From positions 1-32,455 of the forward strand of contig JAAVTG010000237.1 of the NCBI GenBank assembly GCA_011947345.1: DNA of 32,455 nt, written 5' to 3'. The notes under the pieces were generated by a model. It saw only the letters and a program-made list of their open reading frames with translations. It ran no database searches and had not been told where the DNA came from. The stretch's first letter is position 1; every line of letters starts with the position of its first letter. This DNA comes from Phytophthora quininea. Lineage: Eukaryota > Oomycota > Peronosporomycetes > Peronosporales > Peronosporaceae. The translations under genes and the position numbers were made by a program. Shown here piece by piece: positions 9,851 through 20,173 of this stretch.

Positions 9851-10620
9851 ATGAAGATTGCACCTGCACTCGCAGTCGCCACGGTCGCGTTGGCTTTCGA
9901 TCCTGCTGGCGCGGCGTCGAGTACTTCTGGAGACGCCGTCAGCGCACCGTGGACGGAGATTGCCGAGGGCAAGAAGACCTACGTCACGGGCGTTCGAGCC
10001 ACTGCCGACGGTGTCAACCACTGCGGCGGCGCCCTCATCAGCCCCACCCACGTGTTGACCACGACGGATTGCATCTACAAAAACATTCGGTGGGTGTCTG
10101 TCGGTTCTCGGTTCTACTCGGGCGTCGACGACGGCCAGCAGATCAAGGTCGTGGCCTTCATCCCGCACCCGAACAACGCCGAGTTCTCCAGCGACTTTTT
10201 GATCCTCGAGCTGGAGGTGGAGGCGGACTACCCCCGGTGAAGCTCGACTCGGCCACCAAGTCGGTCGCTAAGGCTGGCACGCCCGTTGCTCGTCTCGGGT
10301 GGAACGACACCACCGCTGAAGCCGTGCAGTCCAAATACATGCAGTCGGTGGAGCTGGAAGTCATCACCAACAAGGAGTGCTCGAACGACTTGGCTATCGA
10401 CAAGACCAACATGTGCACCCGTGGCGTGTCCAACGTGAAGAATTGTCTGGGCGACTATGGCGGCCCGTTGGTTGTGGAGACTGCGACCGAGGATGTTCTG
10501 GTGGGGTTGGTGAGCTCTAATGAGAAGTGCAAACAGGCAGGCTTGCCCAGTCCGTTCTCATATGTGGCCAGCGCCCGCAAGTGGATCGACTCGGTCATCC
10601 AGCACGTCTGCATGGCATAG
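9851..10620 (+). CDS. Catalytically dead S1-family protein, glucanase-inhibitor-protein-like (one frameshift)
   Basis: ATG at 9851 starts a signal peptide of about 21 residues; stop at 10618-10620; about 256 residues. The fold signature is clear (NHCGGALISPTHVL, SSDFLILEL, GGPLVVE), but the catalytic His is replaced by Asp (near 73, LTTTDC) and the catalytic Ser by Tyr (near 203, GDYGGP); the Asp near 115 remains. The Ile-Val-Gly-Gly activation site is also absent. This is the pattern of Phytophthora glucanase inhibitor proteins (GIPs), secreted trypsin homologues that bind host endo-beta-1,3-glucanases without cutting. The frame breaks in a C5 run at 10231-10235; one more C makes it continuous. 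It is divergent from the active paralogue at 8208-9037 and shares motifs such as IRWVSVGS. GIP function is inferred from family resemblance. Confidence 0.8.
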
Positions 10621-10730
10621 ACTAGCAATAGGATAAACCCCACCACCAATAAACTTCATTATCTACTCTCTCCTCCTCGCCTTAGAGCGTAGCCTTCACC
10701 ACATACCGCAACCAAGCTCGAGAACACCTC

Positions 10731-11522
10731 TCACGGATAGCAGCTGCAGCCACACGTCTTCCACTGGCGTCCGCACGCAAAGCAGAACTCGTGGTGGTTG
10801 ACGCATTGCATGCGGTTGCAGCCCACCGACCTCTGCACGCCAATCCCGCAACCAGGACACTGCGTACCGTTGTGTTGGCGCACGATGCGAGCATAGTCCC
10901 GGTCCGAGTCCAAGTCGAGCGTCTGCCACGCCTTCTCCTTCATGTACTGGTCGTACGTCCTGAACTCTCTCAAACTCAACGCTTCGCTCACATACTCGAT
11001 TGGGAACTCTTTCTTGCAGCAGTGGGCAGGCACCATGCTGCGATCTCGAACACCCATGCGACAACGGATAGCAATGCAGTTGGTGCAGTAGAGATGGCCA
11101 CACGGCAGAATGCGGCGGGTGTTGGTATCGGCCAACTGCGCCAAACAGCACGTGCAACTTGGTGGCGGCTTGCACTCGTTCGCATCTACCAGAACGAGGT
11201 CATCGTCATCGGAATCAACTTCAGCAGTTGGGCTCAGCAGCTTGTGTTCCTCTTCAGCGTACAAGCTCCGCGCGATGGCTCCGTCCAGCACCGTTTGTTC
11301 GGCACGGCGAACTTCCTCGCGATACACTTCTAACGCGTACGCTTCGGCCATTGCAGAGCCATTTTCACCGAGAGTGCCGTCTTTAGAACGAGCAACTAGC
11401 TCGTACTGGTCGTCAAAGGCGAGATTCATGTACTGCATGCCCACTACTGGCGAGCAAGGTGGGGTACTTGCCGGAGGAAGCCAAAGTGAGACCTGCAACG
11501 GGATCGCAGGGTTTTCATCCAT
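10731..11522 (-). CDS. RBR-type E3 ubiquitin ligase-like protein (RING1 plus catalytic RING2, no clear IBR)
   Basis: 263 residues from ATG 11522. RING1 lies at about 123-169 (CTCC, then CGHLYCTNC, then HCCKKEFP); a helical linker follows. The C-terminal Cys-rich block at about 222-261 (CPGCGIGVQ, GCNRMQC, HEFCFACG, WKTCGCSC) is a RING2/Rcat, in which Cys 235 is at the place of the catalytic Cys that forms a thioester with ubiquitin. The IBR between them is missing or very reduced, as I recall for many compact fungal RBR proteins. The N-terminal half is acidic with coiled-coil-like helix. It lies just downstream of a related zinc-finger gene on the same strand. Confidence 0.8.
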   Translation of the reverse strand: MDENPAIPLQVSLWLPPASTPPCSPVVGMQYMNLAFDDQYELVARSKDGTLGENGSAMAEAYALEVYREEVRRAEQTVLDGAIARSLYAEEEHKLLSPTAEVDSDDDDLVLVDANECKPPPSCTCCLAQLADTNTRRILPCGHLYCTNCIAIRCRMGVRDRSMVPAHCCKKEFPIEYVSEALSLREFRTYDQYMKEKAWQTLDLDSDRDYARIVRQHNGTQCPGCGIGVQRSVGCNRMQCVNHHEFCFACGRQWKTCGCSCYP

Positions 11523-11651
11523 TTTGACACGAAAGCGTTAAGATTTTTCTCGATACGACTTCAACAAACGCACTACTCACCGCCGTTGGTTCTGTTGCTT
11601 ATTCACTCGACTTGGAACGGAGGACAAGGGTGGTCGTTGGCGCTTGGCGCT

Positions 11652-12485
11652 TCAGTGCTGGCGGAACCGCTTGGTCGCCTTGCGCTTCGTTCCGTTGGTC
11701 GAGTCGTCTTTAGTCCCACCGACGCCATTCTTCGCCATTATCTGCAAGTAGTTCGCCAGGTCCTGTCCCGTAATAACGCGCTTCACCACATCCAACGGCA
11801 ACAACTTCTTGCAGCACCGGACGGGCACACCGACGTCGTACTCGGTCGCATCCCGACGCAGCTGTTGGCCGACTCGAGATCGAACACAATCGACACAAAG
11901 GTCGTGTTCGCACGGGGCTTTCAGCTGCGGGCGAAACATCAAAGACCGACACATGTAGCACAGGAGTTTGCTTGACGACGAGACCGGCGAAGTGTTGCCG
12001 ATAAACCGTCCTCTGGCATCGCGGGCCAATTGTTTCTGCTTGGGTGTTTGAGCCTTAACTGGCGATGGCTCCACCGACTTCTCCTCAGTAGAGGAAACCT
12101 TCACCACAGAGGCAGGTAACTTGACGTCTTGGTCACGTTTCGGAGCACTGGGACGGTTGGCTTGACTTGTTGCCTCCCCATTATCAGCGACCTTTTCATT
12201 GCCACTTTTGTCTTCTGTACGGCTCAGTAGGAACGAGTAGTAAACGAATTCAGGGTCTAGCAGCACGTCTTGGACAAACTCGGCAGGAACTGCACGGTGG
12301 CAGCACCGCAACGGCACCAGATCCGCAGACGCCAACGTCGCTCGACTGCGCTGCGCCAGACACGACCGACACAAAACATCTCCACACACCAACGGGAATA
12401 ACTGCACAGGTCGCGACTCGGTCGTCGGCCAGGCAAACCCACTGCCACAGGAACTGCACTGAGGACGAGGCTTCATCTCTAACAC
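11652..12485 (-). CDS. Tandem RING-like zinc-finger protein
   Basis: 277 residues from ATG 12485 (a second ATG is three codons in). Two RING-like units: residues about 10-65 (CSSCG, LVCGDVLCRSC, PLRCCHRAVP) and about 175-235 (CYMCR, PCEHDLCVDC, PVRCCKKLLP). Each ends in the paired-Cys motif also found in RING1 of the neighbouring RBR-like gene, so the two genes are probably related. The linker is charged and probably disordered; the C-terminus is basic (KRKATKRFRQH), a possible nuclear signal. There is no RING2/Rcat, so if it is an E3 it would act as a plain RING scaffold. The two genes are 129 bp apart and head-to-tail. Confidence 0.7.
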   Translation of the reverse strand: MLEMKPRPQCSSCGSGFAWPTTESRPVQLFPLVCGDVLCRSCLAQRSRATLASADLVPLRCCHRAVPAEFVQDVLLDPEFVYYSFLLSRTEDKSGNEKVADNGEATSQANRPSAPKRDQDVKLPASVVKVSSTEEKSVEPSPVKAQTPKQKQLARDARGRFIGNTSPVSSSSKLLCYMCRSLMFRPQLKAPCEHDLCVDCVRSRVGQQLRRDATEYDVGVPVRCCKKLLPLDVVKRVITGQDLANYLQIMAKNGVGGTKDDSTNGTKRKATKRFRQH

Positions 12486-12589
12486 CGATTGATGAATTTG
12501 CTGGTCATTTGCTGTCGGTAAGTAAACATAAAAACGAAGACCACTTCAACTTGGTTGTACATGTACGAAAGTTAAGTCCAAAAGGAAAG

Positions 12590-12948
12590 ATGGTGAAGCT
12601 CTTCTGTGCGATCGCTGGCGTGGGGAAAGCGTGTTCGAGGTGGACATCGACGACAGTGCTTCGGTGTCGGCGTTGAAGAAGGCGATCAAGGAGGAGAAGA
12701 TGTACAACTTTCCTGCGGACGAGCTGCAGCTCTTCCGGGCGAAGAAAGACGAGGGCCGCGGCGCGTGGCTGACGGAGGCAGACGTGAAGAAGGGCGTGGA
12801 GGACACCACTGGCTTGAAGCTGTTGGACAGGGATCGGAAAAAAACATTGGCATTGTTACATTGTAAAATTGTTCTCCACAATATTGATTGTGGCGACCTC
12901 GACCAATATTGTCAGAATCGTGAAGGCAACAGCAACTTCTACTCGTAG
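12590..12948 (+). pseudogene. Crinkler (CRN)-type effector N-terminal domain, truncated
   Basis: ATG at 12590 starts MVKLFCAIAGVG, the usual start of the CRN header domain; after a frame break in GGGGAAA (12622-12628) the next frame continues with the LFRAK variant of LFLAK, GAWLTEADV and LKLLD, all hallmarks of the header. Homology stops near 12840. The rest of the frame (to 12948) is AT-rich and belongs to the adjacent mobile-element remnant, so the domain that would act in the host is absent. CRNs are secreted oomycete proteins directed into plant cells. I treat the locus as a broken gene: at least the 3' truncation looks real. Confidence 0.8.
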
Positions 12949-13830
12949 CTAATCGTACTCTTCAGCCTCTACTTCTCATGCTACCCTCTCTGCTTTCGAA
13001 ATGATTTCGTTCGTAACAAGATCCCAGTTAAGCCTCAAGTAGAGGATTGACTCGAGCGTCTCCGCACTCATTCGCTTCCGCATATATCCAAGCATGCACT
13101 TCACTGCAGAGAACAATCGTTCCACCTCGACGGAGGTAGCTGGAAGCCAAGCCAAATCGATGTATTTCGAGCGGTCTTCCTCTCTGGACTTGGATCTCTC
13201 TTCGATAGCTGCTCTGACTTCCCCGGGTAATCTGCGGCGTCTGATGGTAGGCGCGACTGCTGCCTCGTTTCGCCGTAACACCACTCGGACTTGCAGGCCT
13301 TGGTGAACGAACACTAGAGGCTTTGGTGCGCTTTATCTTTGAAGTGCCTGGGCGGGTCGATTCAGATTTTCTGTGTTTGCGCTTGGTGCTGGGCTCTGTG
13401 GAGACGCAAGCGCTACCAGAATTAATCGATTTCTCTCCTGTGGAGCGCAAAAGCCGAGCTGATCGCCATCGTTGGTGGAACAGGCTTGAGCGGAGTGACT
13501 AGAGACGAGACTGCCTACGATAGTAGCGTGGTTAGCGGAGGGGTTCGATGAGGGCTGTCGTGGAGGTTGAACAACGGCAGTGTGCGTTCAAAAGTATGAG
13601 CTGGAGCGCGCCGTCGTCTAGCAAAAACCTCGCTCGTGCTCTCCCACTTCCGAGACCGCAGACGTGGTTATTTATGCCTCTGCCAACTCGTCGAATGAGA
13701 CCGCACAGACACTTCAACGACAATTAGATCGATACATTGCAATTGTTTTCCCAAGAAATTGACATTGTTCCAATATTGATTGTGTCGAGCGTCTCGACAA
13801 CAATCCATATACAATGGATATTGTCCGATG
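12845..13830 (-). mobile_element. hAT-type DNA transposon remnant, internally deleted
   Basis: The middle encodes the end of a hAT transposase on the minus strand. Both margins are AT-rich and carry similar sequence: CAATATTGATTGTG occurs near 12878 and again near 13771, and a CATTGTA...ATTGTT pattern appears near each outer edge in inverted orientation, possibly terminal repeats. Only about 1 kb separates the margins, while autonomous hAT elements are usually over 2 kb. The borders are approximate: I set them where the coding similarity of the CRN (left) and FUSC (right) genes stops. No clear 8-bp target duplication was found. Confidence 0.5.
12976..13700 (-). pseudogene. hAT transposase remnant (C-terminal dimerisation domain)
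   Basis: At 12976-13314 the minus strand reads through a typical hAT dimerisation motif: LAWLPATSVEVERLFSAV, then MLGYMRKRMSAETLESILYL. The preceding Lys/Ser/Pro-rich linker (13310-13450) lies in another frame, and further upstream (to about 13700) fragments broken by stops could be the BED-finger end. The RNase-H-like catalytic core is missing. It is a dead, non-autonomous piece. Confidence 0.75.
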
Positions 13831-15443
13831 CCTGTTCCAGCATGCTAGCTACATCGTTTGCATCCAATTCGCCACTGCAATCTTTATCTGCTAACCGAAA
13901 GGCCTCTTTCATTTGCATGAACACTGCCATCTCGTTGGGGTCAGAATACTGAAACGAATCGGTGAAGATCATCTCCATCGTCTCGAAGTTGTCGTGAACT
14001 AGCGACTGAAAGTGCGCGCACGACACCTTCCACTTTGTGTAGCAATCTACACAATCGTCGTTGTGATTCTCGCGGTTTTCATCTCGGATATCTGCTGGAC
14101 TCAATTTGACATGGTTCCTCATAACTCGAAAGTGGAACCATCGGACCAATTTGAATAGCAGGTAGTTGTTATTCAGCAGTCGTTGCGAGATCTCCAAGAC
14201 ACGCCTGTACTTGTCAACAGAAAACGCGGGTCTCCATAAAACCGGTTCCGCTTGGGCTTCGAGTAAAAGTTTCCTCTGTTTCGCGAGCTTTTCCGGTAGC
14301 TGCACTTGTAAAAGCTGTCGCACTTCTGCCATGTTGCATTCATCCATCGAGATTGAGCTGGATGAGTGATGCCCAAACAGCAGATTGAATGCTCTCTGAT
14401 GCATCTTCAAGGACTTTAAAATGCTATGCCGCAGCATGGTGACAGCACTCTTTGGAAACAGCAACGTTTCCACCGATATGAAAATGATCACTGCCACCGA
14501 CACTTGAGCAAGACTTGAGTAGGACGCTATTGCGATAGATCTCGTGCTATCGGAGCCGTTGGAGTAGCAAATGTCGGTTTGACGCATCAAGACGTCTGAG
14601 GCTATGAAAGCTGCAACAACACCAGCGTACGAGCTGTAACCACGGCCGAAGTACACGTACATACACATCGCCACCCACACAAACATGACGATATCCGACA
14701 GTAACACACCTAAATACTTCGGCTGGCATACTTGGATAAAGAAGAACTTGAAGACGGAAGGTACGACGCTCCCAGCGACCACACCGCCGACTCGATTTAC
14801 AGTTGTCCGGAACGAACCTCCAAGATGCCCACCCATGATGTAAGCGATCGTTGATGGCACTGAAGCGCTGAAACCGTAGACATACACAGCCATACCAACT
14901 CCAGACATGATGGCCGTCGTGACTTTAAGAGCGCTGATCCAGATAATCGGTTGTGAATAATACGCTGGATCCACGATCGCTTTGAGTGAAGCACCCACGA
15001 ATGAGTGCACGCGATGGCCATCACCATACACTTTCTTGTTGTACGAGTGCTGGAAGTTGAGCAGCGTGCTGCAAAATGAGATTAGTGAGAATATGAACAG
15101 GTTCAGCGGTATATTCCCAGCCAGCTCTTCCGGCTTGACGTTTTCCTTGCCGATTGAACGGTTTTGGGTCTTTCGAAACTTGTAAAGTGTCGTCTCAACT
15201 TGGTTGTCTAATGCACTCATCGTTTTCAGGTTCAAATCTAAACAACAACAACAAAACCATTAGATATCCCCACTTTAATATCATGTAGAGTATAAAACAG
15301 CTTTTCATACGTGGCGTAAGCGCGTGGACCTCTTGCGCAATTTCCTTTATAACTTCGTTTGATCTCGTCTGGACTAGGTAAATATCGCGCTGCAAAACAG
15401 CCATATAAGTTAAGTGAAGGGGCCCATACTTTTCAAGGTGCAT
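13724..15443 (-). pseudogene. FUSC/ALMT-like membrane transporter with EF-hand, truncated at both ends
   Basis: Two exons: 15311-15443 (first in-frame ATG at 15443) and 13724-15237, separated by a 73-bp intron with GT...AG ends and a pyrimidine-rich tract. The product, 548 residues as it stands, has a helical linker, then about six membrane segments with the FUSC-family signature (GGSFRTTVNRVGGVVAGS), a cytosolic helical part, and one canonical EF-hand loop (DKDCSGELDAND). FUSC/ALMT proteins are anion or organic-acid channels and exporters; the substrate here is unknown. The exon-1 frame stays open up to 15480, where a copied ankyrin segment begins, so the N-terminal half has been lost. At the other end the EF-hand is followed after about 10 residues by sequence from the hAT remnant, so a second EF-hand is missing. 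Confidence 0.65.
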
Positions 15444-15480
15444 GGCGTAGCTGAGTGAGCGTAAGTCGGCAATCAGCGAG

Positions 15481-17125
15481 GCGCCCAGATGAGCAACTTC
15501 AAGCTGACCCGTGCGGCGAGTGGGGGCACTGGGACCTCGTACTCTGGCTGGATATGCGCACGAGCACGCCTGAAACAAGGAGCCGAAACATGACGCTTGT
15601 ATGTCAAGCTTTTGAGCAGAACAAGTTTGATGAACTGAAGTGGTTGCTGAGGCAGGGATTTAGGATTGCGCTTGTGCGTTTTCCCGCGTGCGATGCCAAG
15701 GAGTGGAGAGTGCGTTCCGAAATGGTGCGCTACATTATCGAAGAAGGTCTCGGTGATAGTGCATACGTTGCTGCTTCAGCTTTGGGCGAAGCAGCAGCAC
15801 ATGACGATCTTGACCTGGTGCAATGGTTATGCCTTCACCACATCCCCACAGCTACTGATGATGGGAATGTAAGCTACACGTATGAATCCACATTAAAGCG
15901 CGCGGCGAAAGGTGGGCATCTCGCTGTGGTTCAGTGGCTATTAACACGCACGAAGGAGCTCGGCTTCCATCACGGCCCGTCGAGCGCAATGTTTGTTACA
16001 GCAGAGGGTGGGCAGCTCAACGTGGTGAAGTGGCTGTACGAACAGTACGCTGAAGATTCAGGTACAGAGCTCTTTCGGGACCAAGAAGACAGTTCTGATG
16101 GTGTTGACTTGCGTCCGTTTACTGTTGTGGACGTTGCCGCAAAGGAAGGCCATCTCGATATTTTGCAGTTCCTTCATCGTGCCGACCTGTCGCTGAGAAC
16201 AAGGCGCAAAGATCGAGATGGAGGAGCACAACCTCAACGCAGTTTACCCTTGCATTGTACGACCATAGCCATGGACGCTGCAGCTGGCCATCTCGAGGTT
16301 GTCAAGTGGCTGCACGAAAACCGAAGCGAAGGATGCACGACAAAAGCGATGGATCGTGCGGCAGCTAATGGGCATCTGGAAGTGGTCAAGTGGCTGCACG
16401 AGAACCGGCCGGAAGGCTGCACCACGACTGCGATGGACTGTGCTGCGTCCATGCAGTTCCACGTGAAGACTGCGCATAGTAAATCTCCCACTTGCTGTGC
16501 TGACAAGGAGCCTCGTTCGTTCTCTGAGAACCAGTTGGCACTTCTCGAGTTTCTGCATGGTAATGGATCGGAAGGCTGCACAATCGCTGCCATGGATGGA
16601 GCTGCTGCTGTGGACAATCTCAAAGTGGTCAAGTGGCTGCACGAGAACACGACGGCGGGCTGCACGACCAACGCTATGGATGATGCGGCGGGTCTAGGAC
16701 AATTGAGTTTGGTCAAGTGGCTTCACGACAATCGTACTGAGGGTGCACTGCGCATGCTGTGGACTGCGCTGCTGCCAACGGCCACTTGGAAGTGGTGCCG
16801 TGGTTGCTCGCGAATCGTTCGGAAGGGCGTGCAGCAACAGCCCTGGCAGCGGCCGCTGGCTGCAGCCATCCCAGTGCCATTTGGCACGGAAATCACCTGC
16901 GCATGGTGCAGTGGCTTCTCGCGAATTGCGATGGAGGGAAGATTGTTGCGGCCATTGGACGGTCGCTGATGGCGATGCATTTCGAGGTGGCACTCTTCCT
17001 GCACTTCAGTACACAACAGCAAACCTATAGCGAGACAACTCGACGTCGGATCAGAGCGAGTTTCGGATGGGATGAGGAATGCCAGCGCACTTGGTTTGAC
17101 GACAACTACCCGCCACGTGCAACTT
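15481..17125 (+). repeat. Inverted duplication, arm 1 (1645 bp)
   Basis: Matches arm 2 (22597-23999, opposite strand) from GCGCCCAGATGAGC to GTGCAACTT. The length difference is fully explained by a 243-bp deletion in arm 2 and one missing base here. I noticed only a handful of substitutions, so the copy is recent. Confidence 0.9.
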
Positions 17126-17128
17126 GAT
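15481..17128 (+). pseudogene. Ankyrin-like repeat protein, 5'-truncated inverted copy
   Basis: Nearly identical to the minus-strand gene at 22.6-24.0 kb but lacking that gene's N-terminal region upstream of the MSNFKLT segment. ATG at 15489 starts in frame but is broken after 12 codons: the other copy reads GGGAGG where this one has GGGGG (15522-15526). The frame then runs through about a dozen short repeats of the type HLEVVKWLHENRSEGCTT, breaks again at 16741-16743, and ends at TGA 17126-17128, directly at the duplication border. It keeps three repeats (243 bp) that the other copy lost. Such proteins are abundant in oomycetes; their function is unknown. Confidence 0.8.
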
Positions 17129-17211
17129 TCTGGATGGTGGTGATCTTCCTAAGTGGTCAAGTGTCATGGCAAGAGAAACAGCAAAACAATGTTTACTGCT
17201 GACTTACTCGC

Positions 17212-20173
17212 TTACTTCTTCTTGTCCATACCCATTTTCTTGGTGTAAGGCACCGCATGCCGCAGGTCGACGCAGTCGAGGCGGACGGTGCCCAATATAC
17301 GCTCTGGCAGCTCCATGGCACTCTGGGCCTCGATCACAAACGCCAAATCAATGATGAGATCTCGCGCGAAGCCCATGAGCAAATTCAGGATGCCCGTGGC
17401 TACCGTGCTGCTGCCAATGTCGTAGTCGACTTCCAGGTAGTTTTTGCCCTGGTAGTACTTCTGGTAGATCTTCGTCCCCAAGATGGCTGGCGTAGTACCG
17501 ACACCCTCGCGAATAGGCCACGTACCTTGCACTACTCTCGGGATCAGCTTTAGGCGTTGAGTACGGAAGTCATCGCTGGAGCCTCGCAGTAATTCGTGGC
17601 ATAAGTCAGCAAATACAGAGTTCTTTTTCAGTTCGGCTGGGTCCTCCGGCGTGAAGTACAACACGAGAGCGTGGTGAGGCGGACCTGGCAGCATGAAGTT
17701 GATGATGAAGATGAACGGATGATCTTCTGCCGTTCCCGGTGTCGCCTGATCAAAGCCCTCACCCACAAAGGACGATACGCCGATGTGTTGGATCGCCTCG
17801 TTCGCCTTGTACAGCTCAACGTTCGCGAGACGCAGCGCCTGGCGAGCAGAGGGAACTTTTGTTTGGGCAGATAAATATTGCGGACCTCGAACTAAAAATC
17901 CCTCGGCGCCAGGCTCACTCCAGAACTTAGTAGGTAAGCCGTGAAGAACCGTCAGGTCCGTGCGGTATCTCTCTAACATGGGGAATTGCTTTTCGGAAAC
18001 AATCTGCTGGCTGGGAAAAGGTGGTTTCGAAGCGCCCGAGACACTGGAACGTCGGCGATCTCCAGTTGCCGTCACTGGGCGATGCGTCTGCAGTCCTTGC
18101 GCCGCTGTAATCGCAGTGATCATCTCGAGGAAGTATATTCCGTACGAATGGACATAGTACCACGAGCGAGCCAATCTCGAGTTCACCCAGCCATTCGGAT
18201 TCATCTGGATCGTCAGAGTGACCCAGCACTCCTCGAAGTGGTTGTCACTGTCTTCCTGTACTCGCGGGGAGATGATAAACCCACCGCCCATGACGTTCGC
18301 ACGCACTGCGTTTGAGTTTTTCGGACAGTCTGTATGGGTTGTCGACTGGAAGCAAATGAAATAAGATCCATCTGGCTCCATGCGCCAATATCGAAGCAAA
18401 CACAAATCGCGAGCGCCTACATACACTGGCCAAACGTACGTAGGGTAGAGCTGCCAGTAGACAACGTCGCTGTGGTCTTCCGTGTGCTCCTCCAACACTC
18501 GAGCATGCCCAATGACGTGATTGGCATCGTAGAACGGGCTGTCGACGCGCATGAGCATCTCGAAGACTTTCCGCGGAGAAGCATTGACTTTAAGACTCGT
18601 GCGCAGTGCTGGCGGCGGCGCAGATACCTTCAAACTGCTTTGCTGCGTAACATGTTCTGTATCTACTCGCAGTTTGCTCGAGTAGTCGTACAGTTTCCAC
18701 GAGGTTTCTTGCGAAAATGTAGCCGACGACCGGAAGCTTTTGGCAATGGATCGAGGCATCGACCCAAACGACCCCGAGCGTTGTCGGTTTGCCGCCTGTA
18801 GTGGTCCAGTCTTACCATTTGATTGCAGTGAAGCTGACCGTGCTCTGGCATTTCCGCTACTAGAAGGTGGCGCGGCAACACCATGGAACTTACTGTTGGA
18901 CAACGGAGTCGAGGCTGCTTCCTCCAGTTCAGGGTCGTGGTCCATGTACCAGTTCAAATAGCGCTTCCATTGCTCCTCAGCCTGCGCAATACACTCCAAG
19001 ATGCTGTTGCGCCACCACACCGCAGTCTCTAGCGACTCGGCAGCAAGTGCGATCGGACCTTTGCTGCGGCTCTGCGCAATCATAGCGCCCGCTGCACCAG
19101 CACTCGCCGCCGCTGCAGCACTCATACTCATCCCCATGACACCCATTCCAACACCAGCAAGCCCGCCAGTCAGCACCACCGCCGTGGCAGCCGTCGCTGC
19201 TGCAGCCGCAGCGGCCGCTCGATTCCGGAACTTCCTGGACGACGCGCGCTTCACACTCTTCGGATCAAAGTCCGTATCGTGAGATGCATAGGATGAATCC
19301 AATGGAGACGACTGGTACTCGCTCCCAACGCGCGACGGCGTCGCTCCAGGCGTCACTTCCGCTCCAGACTCGTCAACTTCTTCATTCGACACGTGGTTCA
19401 AGTGTCGTAGGCGGAAGGTAAAGAGCTTTTTGGTCTCGATTTTACTGGGGGATTCCCGCACTTCGTCCACCGTCGTGCCAGGCCCCAGCACATACCAACC
19501 TCGTGGTTCCTTGTCTCCTTTCTTTCGAAAGTAACACAAGAAGTGCGTGCCATTCGGCGTCGAGCGGATCATAAAATACCGCTCTCTCCACAAGTTCACG
19601 TGCTGGCCCTTTTACGGAGCCAGCCTTCCATCCGGATCTCCCCGTCGTGGGAGGCAGCACTTCCTCCTCTGCTACTTCAGAAGTCTGCAGGCGAGAAGAA
19701 GAGACCGAAGACCCCGAAGCGGGGGCCCCTGTGAGCAGCAGAGTCCTGTCCCGCTCCCTGCACATCTCCTCCACAATCTGCAGCAGTCTGGGCTTCATGA
19801 CTTCCCTCACAGTGCTGTCATCGAGCCCTCTAGACTTGGTCGCTGTAGAGCCGTCCGTACTGGGCTCTGCTTGGTGTTTCCGGGCGCGAAACTCGGCCAT
19901 GAGCTCGTCGTAGAACCGCCGAGCTCTGTCCTGGAACAAGGGGTCCTGAGCAGGCCGCAGGACTCGTCTGTCGGGCCCCACAGTCGGGGCCCCGGCGTGC
20001 ACGCTAATGTAGAGCTTCTCCAACGCCTTGAGCACCACACGCTTGCCGTTCTCGCGGCTGGCGTAGCAGGCCGTGATGTAGTCGGCGCACACGATGTCCA
20101 GCAGCATGTTGAGGCGGTCCCCGTCCAGCAGGATGTCCGGGATCATGCCGGCGCCCTCGACCTCGAGCTCCAT
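17212..20173 (-). CDS. EDR2-like lipid-binding protein: PH - START - DUF1336 (two frameshifts)
   Basis: ATG at 20173 (context GCCATGG), stop at 17212; about 987 residues. The N-terminal 170 residues are of unknown type. A PH domain starts near 175 (EGWL, then NLWRERYFMI, LCYF, EPRGWYVL) but is split by an insert of about 110 residues that contains a hydrophobic Ala/Gly/Met-rich tract; its last helix (SLETAVWWRNSI) lies near 381. A START domain covers about 516-690 and a C-terminal DUF1336 about 750-982 (YYQGKNYLEVDYDIGSS, MELPERILGTVRLD). This is the architecture of plant ENHANCED DISEASE RESISTANCE 2, a phosphoinositide-binding membrane protein. The frame breaks at 19649-19651 and 19610-19613, just at the start of the PH domain; one base in each run restores it. 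The Ala/Gly tract could be a membrane segment. Confidence 0.85.

Noticed and set aside
15455..15488. Upstream extension of the plus-strand ankyrin frame before 15489
   Set aside because: It reads through the FUSC exon and the start of the copy in a frame opened only by the missing base at 15522-15526.
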